Assembly (NCBI GenBank): GCA_040954595.2
Contig: CM082586.2
Span: forward strand, 8,308,001-8,372,000
Source: Balanoglossus misakiensis
Taxonomy: Eukaryota; Hemichordata
DNA length: 64,000 bases
Reading direction: 5' to 3'
Of the stretch, positions 13,359-28,155 are shown in pieces. Positions within the stretch are counted from its first letter, which is position 1, and every line of letters starts with the position of its first letter. The notes beneath the pieces are model-generated. The model searched no databases. It had not been told where the DNA came from and worked only from the letters and a program-made list of their open reading frames with translations. A program made the position numbers and the translations under genes.

Positions 13359-13557
13359 TAGCAGTCGATGTGCCTATGGAACTTTCGGAACTGCGTCAGC
13401 GTACGTGGACGCGCCGCCAGGCATAGCGACTGTACGTTTCTGCACACATATATTTGATATGAATATTCATGAGCGGCATTAATTTGCATGTAGAACATCT
13501 AGAAGCGCACAAAAATCGCGATAACGCCCAAAAATGCGTATTCTGTACGTGGTATGT

Positions 13558-13745
13558 GCGCGTATAGAACTCATGTTGACGCGACGCTAATTTGATTGAC
13601 AGACATCTGAGGTTCGAATGTTCTCCGCTACTTACCAAAATCTTGAGGGCGTTTACAGAATCGGCAAGACTGTGTGATTAGCGTCGCGTCATGTTCTATA
13701 CGCAACGCGGACGCGCATTTCTTTTTCAGTATCACACAGTCTTGG
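13558..13745. repeat. Imperfect inverted repeat with an inner hairpin
   Basis: GCGTATAGAACTCATGTTGACGCGACGCTAAT at the left is matched by ATTAGCGTCGCGTCATG plus TTCTATACGC at 13676-13706. A shorter perfect pair, AAGACTGTGTGAT (13666-13678) and ATCACACAGTCTT (13731-13743), overlaps it. I infer a decayed MITE; the exact ends are unclear. The rest of 13359-13987 shows no feature I can support. Confidence 0.45.
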
Positions 13746-13916
13746 AGCAAGACTAGGAGAATACCAGTATGCCTTGTTAGTTGGGTTTCTCATGGTGACA
13801 AACGCAAACGCGTTTATTTCTTTTTAGTCAATATGCACAGCCCAAGTTGTAGTATTGTTGGGATAGTAAATTCGTATTAAATTTATGTGGATTGTATTTA
13901 TGACCAAATGTCATTT

Positions 13917-13922
13917 TTATTT
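13917..13922 (-). promoter_or_regulatory. Possible poly(A) signal of the CLCC1-like gene
   Basis: TTTATT on the + strand reads AATAAA on the minus strand, 66 bp past the stop codon of the minus-strand CLCC1-like gene. The position fits a short 3' UTR. It is AT-rich DNA, so chance occurrence is possible. Confidence 0.35.
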
Positions 13923-13987
13923 CAATTTCATATGCAGGTTACTGATTGATCGTTGCCGTTTAAAATCTTGAAATTATTAACCAGTTG

Positions 13988-15940
13988 TCATCTGGTTCCT
14001 AGACTGACAGTTCGATTGGTTTTGGAGTCACTTGATTTCTTTGCTATGGTCCTCTGTGGTTCAAATGTCATCAACAACGGAACATGAATTTTATATCCAC
14101 ATGTCATCAGGACCAATAATGTTAATAGGATGAGAGTTGAGATAAAAGTGAGTGGCTGCCATAGTAACGGAATCTCTATCAGGAATCTCTGAAGACTCTG
14201 ACCAACGCTACTGGCCATTATTTCCAGAGGGGTTGTCACAAATCTCGTAAAAGCTGCAGATAAGGCCTGTCAAAGAAAGGAAAATAACTGTCATTTTTGT
14301 AATCAAATGTCAAATTGTCAACTGCGGGTCTCTTAATACAATCTAATCTTGTAGGTAATTTAACCATTTCACCACCATGGTTCAGTCCAAACCCATTGTT
14401 TTCTATGGCAATGTTGGACCTCTTAAGAGGGAACTGGGGATGAAAGGGTTAATATGATGCTGACTTACCATTAGAGGTGTAACTTCCCACACTGGGTTCA
14501 CCAGCAAAGCATGATGGTACTGATAGCAGGGGTCATGACCCCACACAAAACTCAGTGCCAACCAAGCTTTAATGGACTGCATCCAACTCATATGTTGTGG
14601 TGTGCATTCCACTGGAACATCCTGCAAGGAAGAAGTACATCAGCTGTGATGTGAATGCAAGGACAATCAGATATTTAATAGGGATGGTCTCAAATGGTCA
14701 CTCAAGTTCAACAAACAATATTCTTTCATTTAGGGGTGAGAGTAGTCTAGTACCTGCATGTAGCCATATTTTGTCCGCTTTGCTTCCAAAACTAACGTCT
14801 AGCCTCACTCATGATGTAACTAGTGTCCCTCTGAAGTCAATCAGAGTCTTTGTTTTTCCAATGATTGGACAAAGGATGGGTAACAATTTTAATTCAAATT
14901 GGCCCTACCTTCTCAATTAAACCTAGACGCTAGTTTTGGAAGCAAAGCGGACAAAATACGGTTAGGTACTGACTAGGGTGGGAGAGGATGTGAAGTCAAC
15001 CACAAACTGTAGATTTACCTGATACAGAGTTGCTGCTCTCTGCGCAACCTCTGCTTGATACATTCTGATCCATTCCCACGGAACACTAGCAGCAGCTGCT
15101 ACCATGACAACAAAGACACAAAACTTGACACATCCATACACAAATGTGACTTCCCTGGCAGTTCTCTTCTTGTTTTTAATTTTATTGACATTGTTTTGAC
15201 AAATGCACTGCCTCCTCCTCCTAAGCCATGCAGTCATCAAAATCAGTAGTACTAATCCAATGGCCGCATGTGCTGAATAATACAACTTCATTGAATCTGT
15301 ATTTTTTAATGCCTGCCAAGTACAGTCTATGTATTCACGCAAACGTTTTATCAGTAGCATGCTGTATATCTTGATGGCATCAATGTCCATGGTATGGTAC
15401 AGTACATATATACCTGGAAAAACAATAACAATTTTGGAAGTTATAATAGTGGAGTACATAAGTGTAATAAATCAATATTCATGCAGTGCAACAAATACTG
15501 GTTTGAACCATACATGTACATGTATGTCTCTTTGGCTGGAGACATGCAGACAAAAATACCGTACATGTACAATGTACGTGTGACAATGGTAGCAGTCACC
15601 CACAGAATACTGATCCCCTATTAAAGCAGTGCCTTTTACAAAACACATATCTAAACTAGTCAGAACATGGAGGTACTGAGAGACCTTAGTACCTCTTAGT
15701 ACCTTCATGGCCAGAATAAGTTCACAATGTACACAGGGCATGGTCACTGTGGAGCGACCGTGCACAGGGCTACAATCATTGTAGGGTGTGCAAACGACAG
15801 TTGGGCTTATATCTATGTGGACGATGTCAGTTACCTAGTGAAAGACAAATAATTCCGCACAAGTTCAGTATAGAACCACATGCGTAAATTGTCCTGGATC
15901 TTGTCTGCTCCTTGGTTTTCTGTTTACGTCCCGCTGCCAT
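13988..15940 (-). CDS. CLCC1: Chloride channel CLIC-like protein 1 homologue, short form
   Basis: Multi-pass membrane protein of the CLCC1 (MCLC) family, an ER anion channel in vertebrates. Exons on the minus strand: 15940-15835, 15413-15019, 14621-14469, 14266-13988. Phases agree, giving 310 residues from ATG to TGA. The start MAAGRKQKTKEQ is the first ATG after the promoter region. Hydrophobic segments lie near residues 22-40, 70-90, 115-135 and 250-275. Family hallmarks in exons 2-4 are SVPWEWIRMYQAEVAQ, DPCYQYHHALLVNPVWEVTP, FTRFVTTPLE and the last hydrophobic helix. Vertebrate CLCC1 is about 550 residues with a signal peptide and a long luminal domain; here that domain is replaced by a short basic N-terminus with an extra hydrophobic segment, and the acidic C-terminal tail is also short. 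The gene shares a short promoter region with the divergent Ral gene. Confidence 0.85.
14744..14975. mobile_element. MITE in the second-last intron of the CLCC1-like gene
   Basis: The left arm (about 14750-14803) and right arm (about 14924-14970) are inverted copies centred on ATTTTGTCCGCTTTGCTTCC / GGAAGCAAAGCGGACAAAAT. The loop of about 120 bp is non-coding. The element lies wholly between exons 3 and 2 of the gene, so it does not disturb the reading frame. Confidence 0.75.
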
Positions 15941-16225
15941 TTCAAACTCCTGGTCATGACTGACGCCCTCATGAAAACAAACCTCGTTCTACAAATGTTT
16001 CAAGCATCACGAATTAGTTGAAAAACGTTTGTATCTTTCATAGGATAAAAAATCATCACATACTTTATATATAATGTAATTATATTACAGTTTATTGCAG
16101 TATAATCGTATGCGTCCCTGGCTTTATAATACGTCATTGGTTTGAGGAATGGGTTCGAGGTTAGGTGTCAGAAAACAGGAAATGAGAAACTCCCTCCCAT
16201 AGTGCATTTCTCAGTCGCCATTTTG
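15941..16225. promoter_or_regulatory. Shared divergent promoter between CLCC1-like and Ral genes
   Basis: Only about 280 bp separate the CLCC1-like ATG (15940, minus) from the apparent first exon of Ral (plus). A YY1-like core, CGCCATTTTGAG, sits at 16216-16227, the usual place for such a site just downstream of a TATA-less start. CTTTATAATACG near 16120 is the only TATA-like string. Start sites are inferred, not seen. Confidence 0.5.
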
Positions 16226-16370
16226 AGAGAAGTTGTTCGGTCGTAAACCTGTGCCAGCCATTCAAACAAGAAGTTGACATATCGTGTACTTTAGCAATAA
16301 CTCGGTGGGTGTGGACATAGTACGAATAGACTTTTGGATTTGTCATCAGTCTCTTACGATATTCTCTCAG
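16220..16370 (+). other. Non-coding first exon of the Ral gene (5' UTR)
   Basis: The tract ends in a strong donor, TCTCAG|GTAAGT, at 16370/16371, directly downstream of the YY1-like site. It has no long open frame. Joined to the acceptor before the Ral ATG at 21782 it would give a 5' UTR, with a first intron of about 5.4 kb. The upstream limit is a guess. Confidence 0.5.
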
Positions 16371-19300
16371 GTAAGTTTTACGCCCAAACTCCCCGTTACA
16401 TCTTACCTAGTGATCGGTTGGTCACTTGGTGATGTTCCGAACGTGAAAACATGGGCGGGGACGATTTTCTAACATGTGTACTGTAATCTGTTGGTTAGGT
16501 CAAGTTACGTTGGGAAACTACTGCTTATAAGTTACTTTACCTCGCGTAAATTATTTAAGGAAAGCGATGATACCATACTAAGGATATTCCTTACGTTGGC
16601 TCATCAGCAATGTACTGGAGTGGAGGTGATTTAAAATATTTGGAATATTTTTATTTTCAGTCCTGTGTAGGCTAAGAATATTGTCATAATGTACGAGTAT
16701 TTTAAGGCTTCACGAAATACTCTGAACTTCTGAAGTTAAGGTTTAATGCTACGGAGGGTGGAAAAACGCTTGTCCTAATTGTATATCCACTTTTTAAAAT
16801 GGCCAGGTCAGGTCATCTCTACATTATTCAGGTACATGTAGAAGTACCGCACCTTTGCATGATACAGTGTGAGAACTTCTAATTCTGTGATGCAAGAAGT
16901 CATCGACAAACAGACAGATGGCTTCCTGTGTAAACTTACCAGTATTTACCAATGTTTAAGCAAATAATCTCTCATAAATAGTAAAGAAAGAATAGCTGAT
17001 CTGCAAAGTACTCATGGGATCATAGCAACAGAAGAAATCTTGTCAGAGTAAAAATTTTGTAGAACGAATCATATGCAGCAAGCAACTAGTACTACATTTC
17101 ACATTTTGCTGAATGATCACAAGGAACCAAACTCCAGAGTTTAGAAATTGTAGTATCTTGTTTACTCATCACATCAGCTTTTGGGAAGATTTATGAGCCC
17201 ATTCTTTCACCCAGTCATCCAGGGTAAAATGTTTTATTTATAACATCATCATTATCATAGCAGAGACTTTGAGATGACCAAACATAACAATTTCTGCCTC
17301 AGCCTTTGAATTTAAGCGTGTGTGACATTATCAGAGTATTTGGAAAGACCATGTGCATGCTAACTGAGCTAAGTCTAGGATTTTTGTATAACTACATTAC
17401 GAGTAAATTGAACCTGAAGAAGAACCAATATGGTATGGCCCAGCATCTAAAAAACGAAAAATATTGAAAGTAACCTGTACACATAATGTTAGAATCAAGC
17501 TGGAATACAAAACTAGTTTGGATCTTTTATTTTACCGGTAAAAATGGTGCACATAAATGAGTAACATTGGTGAATGATTCAACAACTGTACTTAATAACA
17601 TTACCCTATGAAGCCTTTCTTATCAGAACCATGATACTGTCCAGGAAGTAACCTCCTTTCTGGAAAAATGAATCTGAGTTAGGGATGTGACGTAAAACAC
17701 AGGCAGTGAGTTTCAAGAATTGCAGTTTGCAGGCAATTATCAAAATCCTTGAATTAATGGTAAAATGACATATTTTCTGGAAATCTTGAGGTAGAGAAAT
17801 TGTTCCTTTAAATAAATTAAGTGTGTTATCATTTTAATAAAATACCAGACTTTGACATAGAATTGCATTGTAACTTGTAAGTACTAGACATGACAAAAAA
17901 GCAACCACACTAACTGGTATGTATAACTATAAGACACAACATACACTGTCACAGTTCAATGAAGGAAATTTTAAGCTTAAAGTTTACAGTTAATATAATG
18001 ACCTTTTGTTATGTAAATATGGAAGAAGAAATTGATTTCTTGATGTACAGTACATGTACTGAGACACGAATGAGCTGAACACAAATGTTGGTCTAAAAGT
18101 GACCAAACTATTAGTATTTAAATTTAAAATAGTCACATGCTATATGAACTTGTCATCCTTTATCAATTCCCATTGTGTGACACTCAAAACAAACGTCTAA
18201 TAAGTAAATTTATATGTGTGCATGGCTTGTTCAAATGACATACCTGTGTGTGTTGAGGTCAAAGGTCACTATGTGAGTCATGACACTCGCACCATGCTTA
18301 AAAATGCTGTGATGTTAAAAATAGCGCTAATTCACAAGGTATGACATCATACAGGGATACACCCATTCGAATGATGCACCCATTCGAATACCTGTGTAGA
18401 CTTTAGTGAAGCAACACCTTTGAAGCTCCACTCTTCTATTTTGTGTGGCTGGCTCTGATACTGATAGAATGGGAAGAAGGCACACCCGTATGTTACTTCT
18501 TTTTTTTTAATTTAGATTTTTCTTAGCATTCGAGCCATTTTGAGATATTTTTTGCGTTTTGAAGTTGTGTGTTCCTGTTGGCCTCATTTACATGCACATG
18601 TACATGTACAGTACTGTAACATGTACATGTTGTTTTGAATGTATGATATTGCTAGTTTATTTACAAGAGAGGTAATCTGACAGGAGCTGTGCTGAAAGCA
18701 TCATACGTGTAGTTACAGGTCAAGAACAAGGAAATGATTCTTGTCAAACAGGAAGGATATTTCACGTTTGGTGAAAATATTTCAGGAACTAACAACTCAC
18801 ACCTGTTTACATGTGCCTTCACTATTCATTCTAATCTTCTTCACTTCATGTGCAATCTCTTTATTTCATTGTGTATTCTGTAACCATAGGATATACAGTG
18901 TCCAGTAAGTAACTGGTTCTCTTCTTCTTTTTACTTGCCTATCACTGTATGTTTGAGGTAGCATGAAATGTTGGTGGTCTGTGCTGTACATTGTATATAT
19001 CTCAATGGAAAGCTTTCTATGAATTAGATTTCTGTATCATCACAATTATTATTGCCAGTACTAGAAATGTGTGGGGTCTAAAAAGAATGAAATTTACTTT
19101 ATAAAAGAAGCCTAACACTGTGACTTTGGATTATCTATGTTAGAGTTATACATCATACGTGTATGATTATATTTTGGAAGTCTGAAGAGAAGCATGTCAA
19201 AATGGCACACTTCAAAATGCTTTAAAACTGCCACACCCACTGTGTACATTTGTTAAAGCTATCATGTGGTGTTTGGTGGTTGTTATTATCCCTATCAAAT

Positions 19301-21080
19301 TATGTGTGAAGCTTGTAAAATTGGCAAAAAACAGATATCTGTCCAGGCAAAACAACCCATCACTGTTGTATTTGCTTGGAGAGAGTTAGACTCTTTCACA
19401 GCCCCTCTAGCCATCCATGCAGGCTGATGGACTGATTGCATGTGTCCCCGGCGAGAGGTTCGCTACACAACACCATATGGGGCTTCTCCTTTGCTATACG
19501 TTTGAGGGCGTGTCAGTGAAGAGAAGAGCCTTGTAGTGAACCATGATTGTCATATACATGTATATGCCCTGGATATACTAAATGACACACACTTACATGT
19601 AGCAGGTTAATGGATCTTGGTACTGAACATTTAGGCAACCTGTAAGCCAATGCAGTTGGCTTGGAGAAGGATATATCAAGATTGTGTTTGCGACAACACA
19701 TCTGATAACTAGATTAGGTTTGTGTCAGTGATCCCAGGTTTACATGTTGTAATTAAACAATATAAACAGCAAGATGTCTACTATTGAAGTGAAACTGATA
19801 TCTGTCGCCCAGAAATGAACATAGCCAGGATCATTTTCTAATTATCTAATTAATAATTAATTATTTGCTTTATAGGTATCTTGCTGCTGGTAAACACCAC
19901 ATTGACTGTTTCAGGTGTTTTTGTGTTTTAGTGTTTAACCAACTTACTAAGATGCTGCCTGTACATCAGTGTTTACAACAAGCTATGATCTAGAAATAAA
20001 TAACAAACTTAATGTAGTAACTTATCAATATACATCTCATTGTCTAATCTATTTTCATTAAATCAGTAATTAACCAAAATTCCAGCCTTGGCATGCACAG
20101 AATGTTTGGTTTCTGTGACACAAGGGTTTTACATGTAATCCAATTTCCATGTAAACACCAAACATTGAATAATAGTACTAAATAGACGTCTTGGTTAACC
20201 TCAGAAAAGAATAAGAGTTCTTCAGGTTAAGTGAGATGTCTCACCTGTAAAATATTGTTACACTATACATAATTGATGTTTTCATTTACTAAAAAAGCTG
20301 TATGCATTAATTATGTTCAGTGGTGTGGCCTTTTTCTTTCTTTATGTTGGAATTTTATGCTGCTAGTATAAAGGACTGTTTTCTCTGTTGTCTCATGTCA
20401 GTGCATATTATTTGTAATTACTGTACCAGTGATGTAGAAAATGAACCAAGTGCAAAAGTTCAAACAGAAATCCAACCCATGTTTACTATTTGTAAAGCTT
20501 GACATTGTAAACGATAAGTACATTTTCAGAAAAACATGACTGTCCGAACTTTTTGATTGTTATCCAAAATTTCAAGGAAGAATAATACATGTACTTGTAT
20601 ATTGTTACCTTGTTTGTTTTTAAACTTTCTTTGTAGGGAATACCAACAGATATTACTGATACATATCTAAACATTAATTTCCAACAACATTGGAAAAAGT
20701 TGCATGTGCTAGAATGTATGTTTTGAATTAAATAGAATTCATATTTCAACTTTGATAGCATTTTCTGCATCTCTGTTTGTTGCAGGTTTTTCAAGAAAAA
20801 GTAGCTGCATATTTTTAGGGCAATTCTATACATATGTTGTACAAAAGCAGTAAAGCATGCTGCTTCAATTGACTTTGTTTTTAAATTTATGCAAACAGTG
20901 TAAATATTGATTTATTTTTATTTTGTACCTTTTTCATTTTTGGTGATGTGTAAAGCGCATTGAGATTTAAAAAAAAAAAGTAATGCGCTCTATAAGAAAT
21001 AAATATTATTATTTTATTATTATTATTATTGAAATTCCTTCAGCCCATGTATTGAACTGAAATGGCTTCATTTTGTTTAA
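16371..21080. other. Long first intron of the Ral gene
   Basis: No coding exon is supported over 4.7 kb. The DNA is AT-rich, with small palindromes such as ACATGTACATGTACAGTACTGT-type sequence near 18594-18632. Open frames at 19513-19701, 20320-20502 and 20486-20833 have no recognisable product. The tail of a LINE or SINE lies near the 3' end and is listed separately. Confidence 0.5.
20944..21030 (+). mobile_element. 3' tail of a LINE or SINE retroposon
   Basis: The string GTGTAAAGCGCATTGAGA, then an A-run, then AATGCGCTCTATAAGAAATAAATATT and (ATT)n has the form of the common 3' tail of CR1/L2-type LINEs and the SINEs that share their tails: GTAAAGCGC...GCGCTATAA followed by a short ATT microsatellite. 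Only the tail is recognisable. Confidence 0.6.
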
Positions 21081-21266
21081 AGGTATACGGTCACCAGTGT
21101 AAATGTATCTACAGTTACCATGGCAAATTGAGATCTAGCCAATCACTAATTTTCAGTGGGTGGCACACGCGAATAAAAGGGTGCCACCATATGTTCTTTA
21201 GAACACTCAAAGACGCCATTTCAGCCATATATGGGCACTATGTAACTTGGAGGTGACCGTATACCT
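21081..21266 (+). mobile_element. Short inverted-repeat element, copy 2 (AGGTATACGGTCACC family)
   Basis: A better preserved relative of 8921-9080. The terminal repeats AGGTATACGGTCACC (21081-21095) and GGTGACCGTATACCT (21252-21266) are a perfect 15-bp inverted pair. The 186-bp element has no coding capacity. It lies in the Ral first intron. Confidence 0.8.
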
Positions 21267-21452
21267 AAAAGTAAAAGTAGAGATTGACCAGTAAATGTAT
21301 TGTACAGTGAAAAAAAATTGTGAGCAGCATGTGAAAATTTAATGACTTTCTTTTTGGTGTGACCAGCGCTTTTTTCTAATGCGACTTGCAACACAGCTTT
21401 TAACCCATGTTACTGCTTAGTGAAGCTCCATGTGAACATTGTATATAACCGG

Positions 21453-21670
21453 TATACTGTAAAACACTTTATTTTCGCGAGTTAAAATTTTCGCGGTATA
21501 TCGAGAGAGGCCAGTGTTTCGCTAGTATTAATTTTCGCATTCTCTAATTTCTTTCACTGCATTGTTATCTTCAAAAATAATTTACGTGACTTTTTATTTT
21601 CACGCTATTTTGGGTCTCACGTATTTCGCGAAAATTTATTGCTCGCGAAAATAAAGTGTTTTACAGTATA
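21453..21670. mobile_element. MITE with perfect 29-bp inverted ends
   Basis: The left end 21453-21481 (TATACTGTAAAACACTTTAT then TTTCGCGAG) is matched exactly by its reverse complement at 21642-21670. Flanking TA on both sides fits a TA target duplication as in Tc1/mariner-type elements. The interior repeats the TTTTCGCG theme. It ends about 110 bp before the Ral start codon, and its right end abuts the polypyrimidine tract used for the Ral coding exon. Confidence 0.8.
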
Positions 21671-21781
21671 TCTGTCGTATCAAACTGTTGTATCATTCTG
21701 ATAGTGATATTATTTTTGTCTTTTTATTTGCCAGTGTCTGGCTGCTTACCCTGGTTCCGTGGTAGTTCGAACACAAACACC

Positions 21782-24261
<2,480 letters not shown>

Positions 24262-27053
24262 GGAGAAAACACTACAGACATTTTACAGATTTCAAGAAAT
24301 AATTTTTAATGCGCATATAGTGTTCTTTCTATCCAAACTGAGTTGGCTTTGTTTCTCAACAATCGCTCTGGAGTGGTGCTGGTGGAAAAGCTGATGCCTT
24401 CGCTGTGAACTTTGACCTTTGACCTCACCGCAAATCACTATTGAAACCTGACATTCTGTCATATCACTCTATTTGGTGTAATATTAATGTAGTAACGTAG
24501 TCAAGAAAGGTAATTAGAGGTAGATTTTTCTGAATTGTGAAGTCAGAAAACATATGAAGAGGTTTTTTTCACATCCAATTTACCAGTTTTCACCTGCATA
24601 AATAAGGGAGGGTTATGCTGACAAAAATTCAAATTTTTATTCTATAATATAAATTATCCATTTTTACACCAAGTGTATGTATGATTAATAGCTGTTTTTG
24701 TAGACCTCTGTGTAGCAGATGACATTTAATCATGTCCCATCATAATAATAGCTAATCTCTCTCTTTTTTAATTTTCTACACACAAAGTAGTGTTCAGTTG
24801 TTCTGCAGGTAGTGTTTCATCTATTTCGCATCAACCATAGTAAACAAGACCAGAACTTTAGGAAGTATGTGCATGTATTCCTTTTAGTAGTCATTGTAGC
24901 CAGCTGTATATAAATTACTCCAGCTCTTAAATTTATATATTTTAAAGAATGTGTCGAACTTGTCCGACAAGTGAGACATAATTAAGAGAAGAGACTTTTG
25001 TCAGTGAAATGCATGCTTGTCGTATTTGGTGTTTCTTTTTATCTGAGAAAGCTGTTTTGAAAATGTGACGGGTGAAGTAGTGTCAGATGGCATGTTGTGT
25101 CAAGATTTGTTCATCATATCTTGATTAAAAATGTCATTAGGCCAAAGTAAGTAAATTCTCCGGTTTGCGTCCACTCAAAATTCTGAAAGGTAGACGGATA
25201 AGGGGTCATAAATCACACACACTTAATTTAACACAAAGCTTTGCCTTCATTGACAATTTTGTCGTGCTACATGCATGTTGCTGCAATATGAAAGTCATGG
25301 GCTAAATGTTGTGACAAAGTTTTGTCCAATGGCAGAATTTCCTAAGAATAATAGAATCTCACACTCCCAAGGACCTGGGATCATATTTCTCACACGAGTT
25401 GGGGATGTTCTGTCCCACACAAGCTGCAGGCGAGTGTGAGAAATATGATCCCAGGTTCATGGTGTGTGAGGTTCTATTTCTCACACGGCCACATATTAGC
25501 CAAATTCGTTAAAAAAAACATTGAATAAATGACTCTGGAACTGTCGTCTGGCACATTGTAGTCTCTGTCCCTATAATACACATCGCACCATTGGATAACA
25601 TTTAGCAAGCATTAGCAAAAACACGCTTTGTCAACCAATCTGCGCTCATGTCATATACAGGTTTTGATTAAGCAAAAGTGTTGGATCGATTTGTTCTCAC
25701 ACTCCCAGCGTGCCAGGAGTGTGAGAAAACTGTTTGTGTGTTTTTCCCAAAAACCTACGCGGGCGTCAATGCAAAACAAGGAATTTACTTACTTTGGCCG
25801 TATCAAAAACCAAGAAGCGTAAAGTTGAACTCCGTTTTGGTATCATATTGCTGATTCTCAAATCCCTCTGGGAATTTCTTCCACACTGATAGTGTCTTGT
25901 CCTGGAATACTGTTACATACAGGGACATTATGAACATAATTATCTTCATCTGGGACGGCGGGTACTTTTATCTCTTGCTAGCTTTTTTTTTTTTTTTTTT
26001 TTTGATGACAAGCAACTTATGTTTTATGAGCAAAGAAACTGCATTACACTTTACATTAGATGTTACACGTCTTTATTTTGTTGTTTATTCATTTTCAGTG
26101 GTTTCCCTTCATTGCATGTAAATATGTGATGAACTAGATATCTTACAGTCTCAATAATGGTCAGTGTACAAAGTCATGAAGGGGCTTTAATTTAACCTAC
26201 CTCTTTGTCATGTGATTTTAAATGGTGGTAACAGCATAAAGCCTTATTGTCTCATGCTTTGCGTAATGTTTCTGTAATCGATTTGTGAAAGTGTGGATGG
26301 TATATTGTATATAACGTTTAACAAGTAATTGATTCTCAATGTATACCCTCGCCAAGCTCCATTTTGAAAATTTTCTTTATCACTTATTGGTTCTAGCTTT
26401 GTCATGGAAGCAGGTTGGACATGAATAAAACAATCAAGAATTAGGTTCTGTCTGAATACTTCCAGCTGGTTCATTTTGTTGTAGTTTGCATAAAGACAGT
26501 GCATTGTAGGAGACATTTCTGTGCACCAATTTTGAATCTCGCAGAACTGGTATATAAGGCTGGTGTGAGGACATCACATATATTCTTATTTATGTAAAGG
26601 CATAAGGTTGGCAAAGAGATCTTCAATATGTCTTTGTTTTGACTGAAGTTTCCAAAAAACTATGTTTGTTCGAAGGGCACACTGTTGAATTCCCAAACTA
26701 CTGGTATATTGGTTGCCAGGCTGGATGACCGCAAACAGAACTTTGCTGGTTATTAGATATGCTGATCTGTGCCTTTACATTTGAAATCTTTTCATCTTTC
26801 ACCCAGCATCCTTTATATTCCAGTCTCTGAGAATTTATGATACAATTTTGAAGTCAAAAAGTATGAGAACACGAATGGAGAGTGTACTTAGAATGATTGG
26901 TGAATTATTATTAGTGAAACCATATCAAAGGAAAATGAATATTTTTGTTTCTAATTTAATACTAGAATGTAGTCTTGCAGGCATGTTTGATTTGTGAAAT
27001 GAATTCATCTTCTGAGAAAAGTGTAATTTGTAATTTCACAAAAGTTATGTTTA
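24262..27053. other. 3' UTR and flank of the Ral gene
   Basis: No second gene is supported. Candidate poly(A) signals AATAAA occur near 25524 and 26423. A poly-T run of about 21 lies at 25983-26003. The open frames at 25628-26121 and 26244-26516 show no domain. A hairpin repeat at 25350-25483 is listed separately. Confidence 0.45.
25350..25483. repeat. Hairpin repeat with CCTGGGATCATATTTCTCACAC arms
   Basis: CCTGGGATCATATTTCTCAC at 25375-25394 is inverted at 25436-25455, and TAGAA(T/C)CTCACAC at the left outer edge is matched by GTGTGAGGTTCTA near 25465. A further TCTCACACTCC...GGAGTGTGAGA palindrome lies at 25698-25728. Likely a MITE and a fragment of the same family. Confidence 0.6.
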
Positions 27054-27858
27054 GGCTGCATTCACAAACACCTCTGGAGGGGGGGGGGGCAGGAGAATTG
27101 AGGGGGGGGGATTTGAAAAAATTGAGGGTATGTAAGGGGGGGGATTTGAAATAATTTAGGGACTGAAAGGGGGGGACTTGAAAACTTTAACGACTAAATA
27201 TTTATTTTGAGTCCACAAAAATGCAGTTTCGCGCCCTTTATTTTACAAAATTTTCTAATGTGGGAGGGGGACACCCCCTCCCACACCCACCCCCTCCATT
27301 CATCAACACCTTTCAATCATTGACTGGTTTATCTAGTGTCCCAGGTCAGGGGACTTGCCCCCACCCCATGATAACTTTGAGCGGCGACGGTTAAATTTGT
27401 TCTCCCCAACATACCGGTAGTTGAGTTAATTTGCTTTTGCCGGGTTCATTAAAATGCAGCTTTGAGCTCTGTATTTTAGAAAATTTTCTTACGTGGGAGG
27501 GGGACACCCCCTCCCAAACCCACCCCCTTCAATTCTCGGTTTACAATGTCTCCCAACACAGAATACAAATATATGTACTTAAAATAAAAAACAATGTTCA
27601 GTTTTAATACCCACTGATGAGGGAAACATCAGTTTCAAATTCTTTTCATGGGAGCGCTGTTTTTCTTTTTACAAGATAGATAGGTGATGTGTTTTGCTCT
27701 GTGAAAGAAAATGGGGGGGGGGGATTTCAAAATTTTGGCAGTTCGGAAGGGGGGGATTTGAAAATATTGGCAGTTCGGAAGGGGGGCATGTGAAAATTAG
27801 CGGTAAAAAAAATTGAATTCTCCCGCCCCCCCCTCCAGAGGTGTTTGTGAATGCAGCC
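27054..27858. mobile_element. PIF/Harbinger-like non-autonomous element, copy A
   Basis: Ends are inverted repeats beginning GGCTGCATTCACAAACACCT followed by a G-run; the right end is the matching inverse. TTA flanks both sides (27051-27053 and 27859-27861), the 3-bp target duplication typical of PIF/Harbinger. The interior has several GGGGGGGATTTGAAA units near both ends and no transposase. A second copy with different flanks lies at 37387-38155. Confidence 0.85.
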
Positions 27859-28009
27859 TTAGTGTTTGTTTTGTATCATGGGATGTTGCATACACCAATG
27901 GAGTTTGTTCCCACTGACAGCTTCAAATTCTTTGATTTTGATTTTTAGTAGCTTTTGTTTGGTAATGTATATGTTCCAGTGGAAGCTTATGGGATCTGTG
28001 TCTTTGTGA

Positions 28010-28155
28010 CTGTCTGTCTGTCTGTCTGTACAAGTGTATGTATGTATGTATGTATGTATGTATGTATGTATGTATGTATGTATGTATGTATGTATGTATG
28101 TATGTATGTATGTATGTATGTATGTATGTACTAGTATGTACTAGTATGTATGTAG
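28010..28155. repeat. (CTGT)n and (TATG)n microsatellite
   Basis: Five CTGT units are followed by about 23 units of TATG (28038-28130), then two imperfect ACTAGTATGT units. The rest of 28156-29320 has no supported gene; the frame at 28331-28630 has no recognisable domain. Confidence 0.9.
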
